From positions 1 through 35,440 of the forward strand of contig JBBDXA010000093.1 in NCBI GenBank assembly GCA_040902585.1: a stretch of 35,440 nt of DNA, read 5' to 3'. Below the pieces are notes generated by a model that was not told the origin of the DNA, did no database searches, and saw only the letters and a list, made by a program, of their open reading frames with translations. Position 1 is the first letter of the stretch. Each line of letters starts with the position of its first letter. Shown piece by piece: positions 7,941 to 16,934 of this stretch. The position numbers and the translations under genes are program-made. The stretch is from JBBDXA01 sp040902585 (lineage in GTDB: Bacteria; Planctomycetota; Phycisphaerae; Phycisphaerales; Phycisphaeraceae).

Positions 7941-8540
7941 ATGGCCAACTACACAGGCCCGAAGGTCAAGCTTTCCCGTCGTGTCGGCGTTCCCATCGCT
8001 GACATTCCCAAGCACACCAGCAAGCGTCAGCTCAATCCGCCCGGCCAGCACGGCTTCCGCGGTCGCCGTCTGCGCGACTACGGCGTGCGCCAGAACGAGA
8101 AGCAGAAGCTTCGCTATCACTACAACGTGCTGGAGCGTCAGTTCCGCCGCTACCTCGAAACCGCCGGTCGCGCCAAGGGTAACACCGGCGAAGCGCTGCT
8201 CCGCCTGCTCGAACAGCGGCTGGACAATGTCATCCGTCGCCTGGGCTTCGCCCGCACCATCTGGGGCGCTCGCCAGATCGTCGGCCACGGCCACGTGCTG
8301 GTCAACGGGCGCAGGACGGATGTGCCCAGCTTCCAGGTCAAGGTCGGCGACACCATCACCTTCCGCGAAGGCATTCACAAGCTCGTGCGCGACAACCTCG
8401 AATCCCTCGCGGGCCATCAGGTCGCTTCATGGCTGAGCTTCGATCCTTCAACGCTCACCGCCCGCATCGAAGCCGTGCCCACCAGCGATCAGATTCCCTT
8501 CGACGTGAATATGAATCTGATTATCGAATTCTATCGCTGA
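7941..8540 (+). CDS. rpsD: 30S ribosomal protein S4
   Basis: A 199-residue ribosomal protein S4, a primary 16S rRNA-binding protein that starts assembly of the 30S body. The N-terminal domain shows GPKVKLSRRVG and the family core QLNPPGQHGFRGRRLRDYGVRQNEKQKLRYHYNV is seen in part (residues about 31-63). The S4 RNA-binding domain follows (LEQRLDNVIRRLGFARTIWGARQIVGHGHVLVNGR, about 90-125). The C-terminus IPFDVNMNLIIEFYR is typical. A ribosome binding site (GGAG, 9 nt before the ATG) is present and an intrinsic terminator follows. It stands alone, away from rpsM/rpsK/rpoA, so it is probably a single-gene unit. The N-terminus lacks the four-Cys zinc form. Confidence 0.97.
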   Translation: MANYTGPKVKLSRRVGVPIADIPKHTSKRQLNPPGQHGFRGRRLRDYGVRQNEKQKLRYHYNVLERQFRRYLETAGRAKGNTGEALLRLLEQRLDNVIRRLGFARTIWGARQIVGHGHVLVNGRRTDVPSFQVKVGDTITFREGIHKLVRDNLESLAGHQVASWLSFDPSTLTARIEAVPTSDQIPFDVNMNLIIEFYR

Positions 8541-8578
8541 TTAAGCTGCTCGGGGCTTCGCACTCCGAATTCAACCAT

Positions 8579-8607
8579 CCCGCGCTCACGGCGCGGGATT
8601 TTTATTT
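8579..8607 (+). terminator. Intrinsic terminator of rpsD
   Basis: CCCGCGC (8579-8585) pairs with GCGCGGG (8591-8597) and is followed by a T-rich run (8599-8607). It begins 38 bp after the rpsD stop codon. Confidence 0.85.
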
Positions 8608-8709
8608 GGCATCACCCTTCCCATTGACACGTGCGCCGACGTACACTCCTGCTTACCCATCGAGGCACGCGCCTCGCCGTAACGAAGCCACCCATCACCA
8701 AGGACATTT

Positions 8710-9297
8710 ATGCATCCCATTCTGAACCGCAATCTGTTTATGGTGAAAGAACACGTCGGCATGTTCAAGGCTGCGAACAACTACGACATCTACGATCCGC
8801 AGACGAACGAGATGATCCTCCAGTGCCGTGAGCCGAAGCTGGGGATGTTCACCAAGTTCCTTCGCTTTACGGATTACAAACGCATGACGCCCTTCCGCGT
8901 CGTGATCCAGACGCCCGACGGCAAGCCGCTGATCATCGTCAAACGCGGCGTCTCCTTCTTCCGCTCGCACGTGAAAGTCTACGATGAGAACGAACAACTC
9001 ATCGGCGGATTCAAGCAGCGGTTCTGGTCCATCGGCGGCAAGTTCGAAGTGCTCGACGATCAGGACAAATCCGTCTGCATGCTCAAGGGCAAGTGGACCG
9101 GCTGGGATTTCCGCTTCCTCGCAGGCGACGAAGAGTACGCGCATGTCTCGAAGAAGTGGGCCGGCCTGGGCAAGGAACTGTTCACCTCCGCGGACACCTA
9201 CATGCTGGAGATCAGCAACGATGTCCCGCCCGATCACCCCGTCCGCGAACTGGTCATGGCCGCGGTCATGGTGATCGATATGGTGCTCAAGGAATGA
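8710..9297 (+). CDS. LURP-one/scramblase-like family protein
   Basis: A 195-residue protein with the repeating beta-strand pattern of the LURP-one-related/phospholipid-scramblase (Tubby-like) fold: MHPILNRNLFMVKEHVGMFKAANNYDIYDPQTNEMI at the start (read in parts), then RVVIQTPDGKPLIIVKRG, VKVYDENEQLIGGFKQRFW, FEVLDDQDKSVCMLKGKW and a hydrophobic C-terminal helix (ELVMAAVMVIDMVLK). The C-terminal helix is where scramblase-like proteins carry a membrane-associated segment. Bacterial members have no settled function. It follows the rpsD terminator, so it is probably transcribed separately; no strong ribosome binding site is visible before the ATG at 8710. Confidence 0.65.
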   Translation: MHPILNRNLFMVKEHVGMFKAANNYDIYDPQTNEMILQCREPKLGMFTKFLRFTDYKRMTPFRVVIQTPDGKPLIIVKRGVSFFRSHVKVYDENEQLIGGFKQRFWSIGGKFEVLDDQDKSVCMLKGKWTGWDFRFLAGDEEYAHVSKKWAGLGKELFTSADTYMLEISNDVPPDHPVRELVMAAVMVIDMVLKE

Positions 9298-9402
9298 TCG
9301 GTCGCGGACAAAGAGAAGGTGATCGCGCCTTCCGCCGCGCGTTGTCGAACTCGCCTACCATACCCCGGCTGCAATTCGACAATCCCTTTCCAGGAGACCG
9401 CC

Positions 9403-10857
9403 ATGCTCCCACCTGGCCGCGCGCGTTTGATTGCTCTCATCGTCTTGGCGCTCACCTCGCCCGCGCTGGTGGCGCAGGGTCAGGCTGCCGAGGAAGGCAA
9501 ATCACATTTCTCCGTCAGGCCGGGTCCGTCCGACCGCACGCTGGGCGATCTGCTCGGCAAGCTTCAAATCAAAGTCTCGCTGACCAAAAGCGACAAGCCG
9601 CTGGGGGAGGTGCTTGCGCCGATGCTGCGACAAGCTGGCGTTTCGTTCATGATCAACAACGACGCGCTGGAGGCGGCGGGCGCGGGCGTGGCGCTGTCGG
9701 CTGAGGGCATCTCCCTGCGCCAGGCGCTCAACCTCGTCTGCCGCAACAGCTCGGGACTGGAGCCTTTGGAATGGGACGTGATCGATGACAGCATTGTCAT
9801 CAGCACGCGACGCGATCTGTTCCCACGCATGATGTCCGTCCGTTCCTATGACATCCGCCCGATGCTGGTTCAGCGGCCCAACTGGGTCGAAGCCCCCGCC
9901 CTCTCGCTCAGTGAAGTGCTGGGAACCCGTTGGAGCTACTCCAGTGCGACCACGCTCTTTGCCGACGATGCTTCCGACATCTCCGTCACAACCCGCGGGG
10001 AAATGATCGAACAGATCACCACGATGATTCAGGATACCGTCGGCGTCACCTCCGAATGGGCGGCCTACGGCGGCGAGTGGAACTCCCTGCGCGAAAAGGA
10101 CGGCAGGCTGATCATCAAAACCTATCGCAAGAACCACGAGCACATCGCTCACCTGCTCGCCGGCATGCTGGCCGATGACGATGACGAACTCGAACTGGAA
10201 GCGCGATGCCTCGTCGTCAAGACGAAAGTTCTCGATCAGATCAGGAAGGATCTGGGCGGCTCGCTGAAACTGGACCGCAAACAGGCGGACGAATTCCTCA
10301 AACGCATCAGCGCCGATGAGGCGACGAAACCCATCAGCATCACGCGCACCTTCGCCACCAGCGGCCAGCGCGTTCACGCCGTCGTCATGCGCGAAAAGGT
10401 GGTGATGACCGGCGGACAGACCAGCGACGCGGGCGGCACCTCGCAGGACACCACCACGCAGGTCCTCGCAGGCGGCATGGTGTTCGACATCGAACCCACG
10501 CTCGACAAAGCCCGCGGCCGGATCATCATGACGCTGCGCCTCGACGCGGCTCCCGAAATGAAAAGCCGCGAACGCAGCCTCGTGCTCCGCTCCAAGCCCC
10601 AACCGAAGTTCACACCCGCGCCGCCTGATACAGCCGCGCCCCCGGCTGTCGCGCCGCCCAAGCCCAAACCCGTGGGCGATCCCGTGACGGTTGATCTGCC
10701 CGAGCAGGACACCATTCAACTTCGGCTCAATGTGACGATCCCCGAAGGCGGCGCGGCGGTGATGAGTGCGGGCTCGAACCTGTTGCAGGCCGCCGACGCT
10801 GACAGCGAAGTGATCATCATCGTTCGAGCGGCCATCGCGTCGGTTGCGGGGAAATGA
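9403..10857 (+). CDS. Exported protein with secretin-N/STN-like segment, function unknown
   Basis: A 484-residue protein with a signal peptide (RLIALIVLALTSPALVAQGQA). Residues about 45-130 (KVSLTKSDKPLGEVLAPM, then SLRQALNLVCRNSSGLEPLEWDVIDDSIVIST) follow the STN/secretin N-domain pattern, with a fold-like repeat of 'becomes available at LxxLL, then IxxDxIxIST'. A second region (RSYDIRPMLV ... YGGEWNSLREKDGRLIIKTYRKNHEHIAHLLAGM) resembles segments common in planctomycete exported proteins. A proline-rich stretch (PPDTAAPPAVAPPKPKPV) precedes the C-terminal beta segment. It lacks the secretin pore domain, so it is probably periplasmic. The ATG at 9403 has AGGAG 7 nt upstream. No operon partner is evident. 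Confidence 0.6.
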   Translation: MLPPGRARLIALIVLALTSPALVAQGQAAEEGKSHFSVRPGPSDRTLGDLLGKLQIKVSLTKSDKPLGEVLAPMLRQAGVSFMINNDALEAAGAGVALSAEGISLRQALNLVCRNSSGLEPLEWDVIDDSIVISTRRDLFPRMMSVRSYDIRPMLVQRPNWVEAPALSLSEVLGTRWSYSSATTLFADDASDISVTTRGEMIEQITTMIQDTVGVTSEWAAYGGEWNSLREKDGRLIIKTYRKNHEHIAHLLAGMLADDDDELELEARCLVVKTKVLDQIRKDLGGSLKLDRKQADEFLKRISADEATKPISITRTFATSGQRVHAVVMREKVVMTGGQTSDAGGTSQDTTTQVLAGGMVFDIEPTLDKARGRIIMTLRLDAAPEMKSRERSLVLRSKPQPKFTPAPPDTAAPPAVAPPKPKPVGDPVTVDLPEQDTIQLRLNVTIPEGGAAVMSAGSNLLQAADADSEVIIIVRAAIASVAGK

Positions 10858-10867
10858 TTCCTTTCTT

Positions 10868-10936
10868 GGAGCACCGGCCCGGAAGGGCGGTGCTCAGGGG
10901 CACCGTGCCAGCACCACCCTGCCGGGATGGTGCTCC
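10868..10936. repeat. REPIN-like pair, short spacer
   Basis: A diverged REP unit (10868-10894) and an inverted unit (10910-10936) are separated by 15 bp. It begins 10 bp after a stop codon and lies between two co-directional genes, upstream of fabI. Confidence 0.8.
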
Positions 10937-11066
10937 ATACTTTGCGATCCTGCTCGCTTTGTCGCAACTCCCTCTTTCCACTAATCTCTAGGCACTTCTC
11001 AACTCTTCGCGGACACGCATCGCCGCGAACGATTGATATTCAGCACCCTCGACCCTGGAGCTTTGC

Positions 11067-11858
11067 ATGGGCCTGCTTGATGGTAAACGCGGCATCGTCT
11101 TCGGCATCGCCAACGAGCGAAGCTACGCCTACTTCATCGCCAAGCGCCTGATCGATCAGGGTGCGAAGCTCGCTTTCACTTTCATGCCCATCGGCAAGAT
11201 GGAGCATCGCGTGCGCAAGGCTGTGGAATCGCTGGGCGTGAGCGAACCGTGGATTCAGCCTTGCGACGCCAACAGCGATGAAAGCCTCGACGCGGTCTTC
11301 AATAAGCTCAAGGAGGACTGGGGCACGATCGACTTCGTCGTGCATTCAATCGCCTTTGCCGACAAGGATTACCTGAAGCCTGACATGTTTCACAAGACGC
11401 CGCGCGGCGTGTACACCTCCGCGATGGACACCAGCGCCTACACGCTTATCGCCATGACCCAGCGCGCGATGCCTTTGATGAACGCCGAGCGCGGCGGATC
11501 GATCATCAGCCTGACGTATTTCGGCGGCGAGAAGGTCGTGCCGGGCTACAACGTGATGGGCGTCGCCAAGGCGGCGCTTGAACACACGACGCGCTATCTC
11601 GCCTACGAACTGGGCGACAAAGGCCGGAACATCCGAGTGAACACGATCAGCGCCGGGCCTTTCAAAACTCTGGCCGGCGCGGGCGTCGGCGGGATGGATG
11701 AAATGATCGCCCACCAGGAAAAGAAAGCTTCGATGAAACGCGCCAACACCGGCGAAGAAGTCGGCGACACGGCGGTGTACCTCCTGAGCGATCTTTCCAG
11801 CGGCGTGACGGGTGAAACGATTCACGTGGATGCGGGCTTCAGTATTGTGGGGCTCTGA
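11067..11858 (+). CDS. fabI: Enoyl-[acyl-carrier-protein] reductase FabI
   Basis: A 263-residue NADH-dependent enoyl-ACP reductase that performs the last reduction of each fatty-acid elongation cycle. It belongs to the short-chain dehydrogenase superfamily. Visible features are the divergent FabI nucleotide motif (KRGIVFGIANERSYAYFIAK, residues 7-26), VVHSIAFADK, the Y-x6-K catalytic pair in GYNVMGVAKAAL, and SAGPFKTLAG, matching the FabI SAGP-x-[KR]-TLA signature. The C-terminus (SSGVTGETIHVDAGFSI) is typical. GGAG precedes the ATG at 11067. The stop codon overlaps the ATG of a small downstream gene. It is the target of triclosan-type inhibitors in other bacteria. Confidence 0.95.
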   Translation: MGLLDGKRGIVFGIANERSYAYFIAKRLIDQGAKLAFTFMPIGKMEHRVRKAVESLGVSEPWIQPCDANSDESLDAVFNKLKEDWGTIDFVVHSIAFADKDYLKPDMFHKTPRGVYTSAMDTSAYTLIAMTQRAMPLMNAERGGSIISLTYFGGEKVVPGYNVMGVAKAALEHTTRYLAYELGDKGRNIRVNTISAGPFKTLAGAGVGGMDEMIAHQEKKASMKRANTGEEVGDTAVYLLSDLSSGVTGETIHVDAGFSIVGL

Positions 11859-12022
11859 TGTCACCAACCAATGACAGCGTCAATCCGCACGAAGCAGAGT
11901 CTGGCCGAGCGAACGCTGATGAGCCGGTCGCAAGTCGTTATCCGCTGCGCGGCAGTGTCATTCGCTATGACGAACCTTTCGATCTTGCCGTCGATCCTGG
12001 TGACTGGGACGCGATGCGGTAA
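11858..12022 (+). CDS. Small 54-residue protein coupled to fabI
   Basis: A short open frame starts at an ATG that shares its A with the fabI TGA (TGATG overlap), so translational coupling is likely. The product is hydrophilic and acidic; the C-terminal half (RYPLRGSVIRYDEPFDLAVD, then PGDWDAMR) looks like a folded or binding segment. No family is assigned. The region is otherwise non-coding before 12107. The main alternative is chance: 55 codons in a GC-rich genome can stay open, and only the tight overlap and the ordered C-terminal pattern speak for a real gene. Confidence 0.5.
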   Translation: MSPTNDSVNPHEAESGRANADEPVASRYPLRGSVIRYDEPFDLAVDPGDWDAMR

Positions 12023-12106
12023 CCTCACATCGATGTGATCATTCCTGCTGTTGAAGGTCGAGCGATCAATTCCACTCAGAATCGATAGTTCCGCTAAAGT
12101 ATCGAC

Positions 12107-13786
12107 ATGGCCAAATCCAAGGATAAAGCACGCATCAAGATTCGCCAGGCGACGCGCAGTGACGTTCACGCGCTGGTCGAGCTCAACAAGGCAGCCTATC
12201 CCACGATGGCGGAAGACAACGTCGTCTGGGGCGAAACGCATCTGCATTCGCATCTGCGCATGTTTCCGCAGGGGCAGATGGTTGCCGAGGTCAGTGGCAA
12301 GATCGTCGGTGCTGTCGCGTCGCTCATCGTGGACCTGGGGCCCGATCCGCTGCGGCAGCACACCTGGGCGGGCATCACCGACTCGGGCTACTTCACCAAT
12401 CACAACCCCGAAGCGGACACGCTCTACGGTGCCGATGTCTGCGTGCATCCGAACACACGCGGCCTGGGCGTCGGCGCAGCTCTCTACGAAGCGCGACGCA
12501 AGCTTTGTCGTGATATGAATCTTCGCCGCATCCTGGCGGGCGGACGGCTCTTCAACTACTGCGACTATGCGGACAAGTACACACCCGAAGAGTACGCCCA
12601 TCGTGTCATGGCGGGCGAGATGCGCGACCTGGTGCTCAGCTTCCAGCTTCGCGAAGGCTTCATTTTTCGCGGCGTGCTCACCAACTACCTGCGCGATGCC
12701 CGCAGCAAGAACTTCTCCAGCCTCATCGAATGGCTCAACCCGGATTACAAGCCTGTCGCGAAGGGACCGCGCAAGGTACGCGTCGCCTGCGTGCAACATC
12801 AGATGCGCAAGGTGACTTCGTTCGATGAGTTCGCCAAGCAGGTCGAATATTTCACCGACATCGCCGCGGACTACGGCAGCGATTACGTGCTGTTCCCCGA
12901 GCTTTTCACCGTGCAGCTCCTGTCACACCTTGACGCGAAGACGCCGCAGGAAGGCATGCGCAAGCTGTCGAAATACACCGATCGCTTCCGCAAGCTCGTC
13001 TCCGCACAGGCGGTGAAATTCGGCATCACGATCATCGCCGGAAGTCATCCGATGAAAACTGATCCCAAGTCGGACCGATTGGAGAACATCACCTTCATCT
13101 GTCTGCCCGATGGCACGATCGTCGAGCAGCCGAAGATTCACATCACACCGAATGAACGCAAGTGGTGGGGCATTTCAGGCGGCGATCATCTGGCGGTGAT
13201 CGACACGCCCAAGGCGAAGATCGGCGTGCTGATCTGCTACGACATCGAGTTCCCCGAAGCGGCGCGTCACCTCGCTGACAGCGGCGCGGAGATCATTTTC
13301 GTCCCCTTCTGCACGGACAATCGTCAGGGTTATCTGCGCGTCCGTTACTGCGCCCAGGCCCGCGCGATTGAGAACCAGATTTACGTCGCGCTGGCGGGCA
13401 ACGTCGGCAACCTGCCGGACGTGCAGAACATGGACATCAACTACGCCCAGGCCGCGGTGTTCACGCCTTCGGACTTCGCCTTCGCGCGGGATGGCATCGC
13501 CGCCGAGGCGGATTCCAACGAAGAAACCATTCTCGTCTGCGATCTTGATCTGGATGATCTTCACGCCTCGCGGCATATGGGCACGGTCACGCCGCGACTG
13601 GATCGTCGGCCGGATCTCTTCCGCCTTTCCACCACCCTGCCGACACCCGTGAGCGAATCGCTCAAGCCTGATGAAGGCCCGCTGGGCGATCAGCCGCATC
13701 ACATGGTTGAAGAGGAAGGGACGAGGGGACGCAACGAAGAAGGAACGAAGGAACGGAGGGACGGAGGGACGAAGGGAGGAAAGTAA
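12107..13786 (+). CDS. GNAT acetyltransferase / carbon-nitrogen hydrolase fusion
   Basis: A 559-residue two-domain protein. Residues about 8-215 form a GNAT N-acetyltransferase domain, with the acetyl-CoA loop HPNTRGLGVGAALYEARRK (114-132). Residues about 223-510 form a nitrilase-family C-N hydrolase with the full triad: Glu265 (YVLFPELF), Lys343 (QPKIHITPNE) and Cys377 (VLICYDIEFPE). This fusion is known across bacteria; the substrate is unknown, an amide or amidine is expected. Residues about 535-559 are a low-complexity tail (EGTKERRDGGTKGGK) made by the same octamer repeat found inside glcF, so the natural end was probably near residue 533. Only 4 bp separate the stop from the convergent kinase gene. 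Confidence 0.88.
   Translation: MAKSKDKARIKIRQATRSDVHALVELNKAAYPTMAEDNVVWGETHLHSHLRMFPQGQMVAEVSGKIVGAVASLIVDLGPDPLRQHTWAGITDSGYFTNHNPEADTLYGADVCVHPNTRGLGVGAALYEARRKLCRDMNLRRILAGGRLFNYCDYADKYTPEEYAHRVMAGEMRDLVLSFQLREGFIFRGVLTNYLRDARSKNFSSLIEWLNPDYKPVAKGPRKVRVACVQHQMRKVTSFDEFAKQVEYFTDIAADYGSDYVLFPELFTVQLLSHLDAKTPQEGMRKLSKYTDRFRKLVSAQAVKFGITIIAGSHPMKTDPKSDRLENITFICLPDGTIVEQPKIHITPNERKWWGISGGDHLAVIDTPKAKIGVLICYDIEFPEAARHLADSGAEIIFVPFCTDNRQGYLRVRYCAQARAIENQIYVALAGNVGNLPDVQNMDINYAQAAVFTPSDFAFARDGIAAEADSNEETILVCDLDLDDLHASRHMGTVTPRLDRRPDLFRLSTTLPTPVSESLKPDEGPLGDQPHHMVEEEGTRGRNEEGTKERRDGGTKGGK
13715..13780. repeat. Octamer tandem tract at the 3' end of the GNAT-nitrilase gene
   Basis: GAAGGAAC/GGAGGGAC-type octamers repeat along 13715-13780. 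Positions 13747-13775 match the (inverted) right arm of the glcF element over 29 bp. The tract is read in frame as the last 25 or so residues of the upstream gene. Confidence 0.75.
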
Positions 13787-13790
13787 AGAC

Positions 13791-16667
13791 TCAGGGCCTG
13801 CGCGGGGTCATGCTTTGCGAGCGCACCTTTTCCAGTTCCTCGGCTTCTTTCAGAAGCGATTGCGCTTCCGCATCTTTGCCCTCTTCCTGAAGGGCATAGG
13901 CCAGTTGGCGCATGGTCTCAATGATGAATCGATGGCCCTTGGGCAGCGTCGCCTGTCGGCCCACGAGAACCGCGCGGTACGCCTGTTCCGCCTCGCTCAC
14001 TTTCGCCTGCCGCATCAGGGCGTCGCCCAGGCTGCTCATCGATCGCATGGTGGCCCAGTGGTTGGGCGGCAAGGTCGCTTCCTGAATCTTCAGGATCGCG
14101 CGGAAGGTCGTCTCCGCTTCCGCAGCCCTGCCCTGATCGAGCAGCGTACTCGCCAAGGTGGATCGGGCCATGAGCGTGGACAGATGCTCGGCTCCGAACT
14201 TGCGCTCCAGCGCCGCGACGACTTTGACGAGCAACTCCTCAGCCTCGGCGTGCTTGCCGCGTGCGGAGAGCGTTCGCGCCAGGGCGGTCACGGAAGAAAG
14301 CGTGTCCGGATGATTTTCACCCAGCGCTGCCGTGCGCAATTCGAGCACCTTGGCGTACAGCGTTTCAGCCTTGATGAGTTCGTTGGCGACCAGCGCCTGC
14401 TGGGCGACGGTTGCCATCGATGAAAGCGTATCGGGATCATTCTCACCCAGGAATCTCAGCCGGGCTTCGTACACTTCGCCGCGCAGATTTTCGCCTTCGA
14501 TGCGATCACCGGTGTAATAGAGCGAAGTCGCCAGGCTGTCGAGTGAGCGAAGCGTGTCGCGATGATCGGGGCCGAGCACTTTGCGTCGAAGCTCGACGAC
14601 CTGCCGCTTCAGGGCGATCGCCTCGTCACCTTTGTTCATCATCGCCAGCACCGTGGCATAGTGATGCATGGAGTCGAGCGTGGCTGGATGCTCCGCGCCC
14701 AGCGTGGCCTTGCGGGTCTCGAACGCGGTCTTGAGCTGCTTCTGGGCGTCGGTGAATCGGCCCAGCGCGTAATAGGAAACGCCGATGGTGTTCTGAAGGT
14801 CAGCCTTGATTTCAGGCTGATCCGCGAACTGTCGGCCGACTTCGTCGGCGGCGGCGTCGAGCAACTGCCGCAGGCTGAAATCGTCAGCTCTTGCGTTGTT
14901 GGGGTTCACCGTCTCCAGCATCGAGCGAAGAAACGTGCTCGTCGCCAGTGCCTGCGTCTCCGCCAGTTCAGCGCGGCGACGAAGGCCCGTCTCGCGGATC
15001 AATGCGAACGCGACCGACGCCAGTGCGATACCGAGCACCACCATGCCGACCACGGCAAACTTCACCAGCTTGCGCCGCTTGAGCTGCCGCGCCACGGCCT
15101 GCGCCTCGCGCTGGGCGCGATGCCGGCGATGCGAAAGCTCGCGCAACCGCTGCGCCAGGTCGCGGGCACTGCTGAGGCGTCGCGACGGATCGCCTTCCAC
15201 GCAGGCGGCGATGTCTTCCTGAAGAAGCTCATCGGGCACATCGCGTTCCCAGCCGCCGCCCAGGGGTTTTTTCAGGTCACCGACGACGAGCTGATACAGC
15301 AGGACACCGAGGGCGAAGATGTCGCCCTGCACGGTGAAGGGCCGATCCGCCAGCGACTCGGGCGGCATGTACATGCGCGTTCCCGTGCGCGTCGAGTCGT
15401 TGTCGGCGAGGATGGTTTCCGTGAAGCCGGCCCCGGTGATCTGCATATTCTCAAGGCGAGAGACATCGGTCACGACGCCGATGCCGAAGTCCGCAAGGAT
15501 GGGCCGGGGCTTGCCGTGCTCGTCGAGCTGCACAAGCACGTTCTGCGGTTTGATGTCCTTGTGCAGGATGCCGACGGAGTGTGCCGCGGCGACGGCATCG
15601 GCGATGCGGGCGACCAGGTCCACGCGCACATCCAGCGGCAGCGTATCGATGCCGCCGATCGACGCCGCCCAGTCGGCGAGATTGCCCTTCTCGCTGAACT
15701 CGCTCTCGAGAAAGTACGGCGGCGATTCGAGCTGGACTTCGTGCAGCCGGGCGATGTCTTTGCGATCACCCAGGGCCGTGCGGATCATGCGAAAGAGCGT
15801 GAGTTCGCGTTTGAACGAACGAAGCCGCTCGACATCGAAGCAGAACTTGAAAACGCGATGGTCGGCTGTGCGCCCGTGTCTGCCGAGCCAGACCTCCCCA
15901 AAGCCGCCTTCGCCGAGTTTGCGTTCGATGATCCAGCCGCTGCGGCGAGGAATCTCCAGGCCTGCCGCGGGACGCCAGCCGAGCGTTTCTTCTTCATCCT
16001 CCGAGACGGCGCGGCGAGCCTTCTCCGTGTCAGGCGGCGGAGTCAGCGGACTGATGCCTTCGGCACCGACTTCGAACACTTCCATCGAGTCTTCAACACC
16101 CTTGACCTTGTATCTTCCGTACGCCATCCAGCGAATGGCCGGCAGCTCGCCGGCATGTCCCTTGATGGGCGGATGCTGTCGTACATATTGACGGGCCGCG
16201 TCGAAGGCCGCGTGGGTGAGGAGAATCTGCCCGCCCTGCGCCAGTCCCATGATGCGGGCGGCGATGTCCGCGGTCAGGCCGATCACCTTTCGCTGGCCGT
16301 CGATGTCTTCATCCAGTTCCGTCACTTCGCCCAGGTGCAGACCGATGCGCACCTTCAGCTTCACAGGTTCCCACCCGCCATGATTGAGCGCATACTGGAA
16401 CTGGAGCGCAGCGGCGACCGCATCGCTTGGCGTGACGAAGCGGGCGAGGAATCCGTCGCCGACATCCTTGAGCACTTCGCCGCCGGGCGTGTTATTGACG
16501 ATGGACAGGAACAGCGTGTCATGCTGCGAGATGAGCTTCGCAAAGGCCGCGTCGCCGAGCTGGCGTTTCATGTCGACTGAACCTTCGACATCGGTGAACA
16601 TCAGGACCATCAGGCGGGAAGCCCGGTCCTGGTCCGTCGTGCTGGTTGTCACGGAATCGTCGGACAT
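13791..16667 (-). CDS. Class III cyclase - Ser/Thr kinase - TM - TPR fusion protein
   Basis: A 958-residue signalling protein. Residues about 18-200 form a class III nucleotide cyclase domain: metal Asp26 (FTDVEG), KDVGDGF (67-73) with Asp71. The conserved Asn before A-A-R is Asp134 (TADIAARI), so activity is uncertain. Residues about 244-515 form a Hanks-type kinase: GEGGFGEV (252-259), Lys274, HKD (369-371, in place of HRD), DFG (393-395) and MPPESL. A transmembrane segment (about 534-557) is followed by tetratricopeptide repeats (about 600-945) of the kinesin-light-chain type, each with a DTL/ATL-S motif. The kinase would face the cytoplasm and the TPRs the other side. Partner and signal are unknown. 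Confidence 0.88.
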   Translation of the reverse strand: MSDDSVTTSTTDQDRASRLMVLMFTDVEGSVDMKRQLGDAAFAKLISQHDTLFLSIVNNTPGGEVLKDVGDGFLARFVTPSDAVAAALQFQYALNHGGWEPVKLKVRIGLHLGEVTELDEDIDGQRKVIGLTADIAARIMGLAQGGQILLTHAAFDAARQYVRQHPPIKGHAGELPAIRWMAYGRYKVKGVEDSMEVFEVGAEGISPLTPPPDTEKARRAVSEDEEETLGWRPAAGLEIPRRSGWIIERKLGEGGFGEVWLGRHGRTADHRVFKFCFDVERLRSFKRELTLFRMIRTALGDRKDIARLHEVQLESPPYFLESEFSEKGNLADWAASIGGIDTLPLDVRVDLVARIADAVAAAHSVGILHKDIKPQNVLVQLDEHGKPRPILADFGIGVVTDVSRLENMQITGAGFTETILADNDSTRTGTRMYMPPESLADRPFTVQGDIFALGVLLYQLVVGDLKKPLGGGWERDVPDELLQEDIAACVEGDPSRRLSSARDLAQRLRELSHRRHRAQREAQAVARQLKRRKLVKFAVVGMVVLGIALASVAFALIRETGLRRRAELAETQALATSTFLRSMLETVNPNNARADDFSLRQLLDAAADEVGRQFADQPEIKADLQNTIGVSYYALGRFTDAQKQLKTAFETRKATLGAEHPATLDSMHHYATVLAMMNKGDEAIALKRQVVELRRKVLGPDHRDTLRSLDSLATSLYYTGDRIEGENLRGEVYEARLRFLGENDPDTLSSMATVAQQALVANELIKAETLYAKVLELRTAALGENHPDTLSSVTALARTLSARGKHAEAEELLVKVVAALERKFGAEHLSTLMARSTLASTLLDQGRAAEAETTFRAILKIQEATLPPNHWATMRSMSSLGDALMRQAKVSEAEQAYRAVLVGRQATLPKGHRFIIETMRQLAYALQEEGKDAEAQSLLKEAEELEKVRSQSMTPRRP

Positions 16668-16829
16668 GTGATTGTTCTACCCCGTCATTGGCTCGTGAGC
16701 CCTGCGTCGCGCTCAGGTAAAGATTATCTCAACCCGGGGCGGGATGCCAACAGAAAGAAGGAACATAGGGGAAACGAGCAGGTAAGGCACCGGATCTCCG
16801 CGGGGTTATCGGGCGTTACCGCGAATCTT

Positions 16830-16905
16830 GGAGCACCATCAAGGCAGGATGGTGCGGCGCGGGGTTCGGTTCGTCGAAGGCACCGCCCTGCCGGGACGGT
16901 GCTCC
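16830..16905. repeat. REPIN-like pair, diverged left unit
   Basis: The left unit (16830-16855) is diverged and the right unit (16879-16905) is closer to consensus (GGCACCGCCCTGCCGGGACG...). The pair abuts the T-tract of the terminator at 16906. Confidence 0.75.
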
Positions 16906-16934
16906 AAAAAAACCCTCGCGGCGAGGCGAGGGTT
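16906..16934 (-). terminator. Intrinsic terminator of the DUF1501 gene
   Basis: On the minus strand, AACCCTCGC (16934-16926) pairs perfectly with GCGAGGGTT (16919-16911) around a 6-nt loop, and is followed by a run of T (16912-16906). It lies about 41 bp after the gene's stop codon. Confidence 0.9.

Noticed and set aside
8624..8647. TTGACA followed by TACACT before the LURP-like gene
   Set aside because: The spacer is only 12 bp, too short for a sigma-70 promoter.
14562..16580. 672-codon open frame on the plus strand
   Set aside because: It is antisense to the cyclase-kinase-TPR gene, whose motifs are intact.
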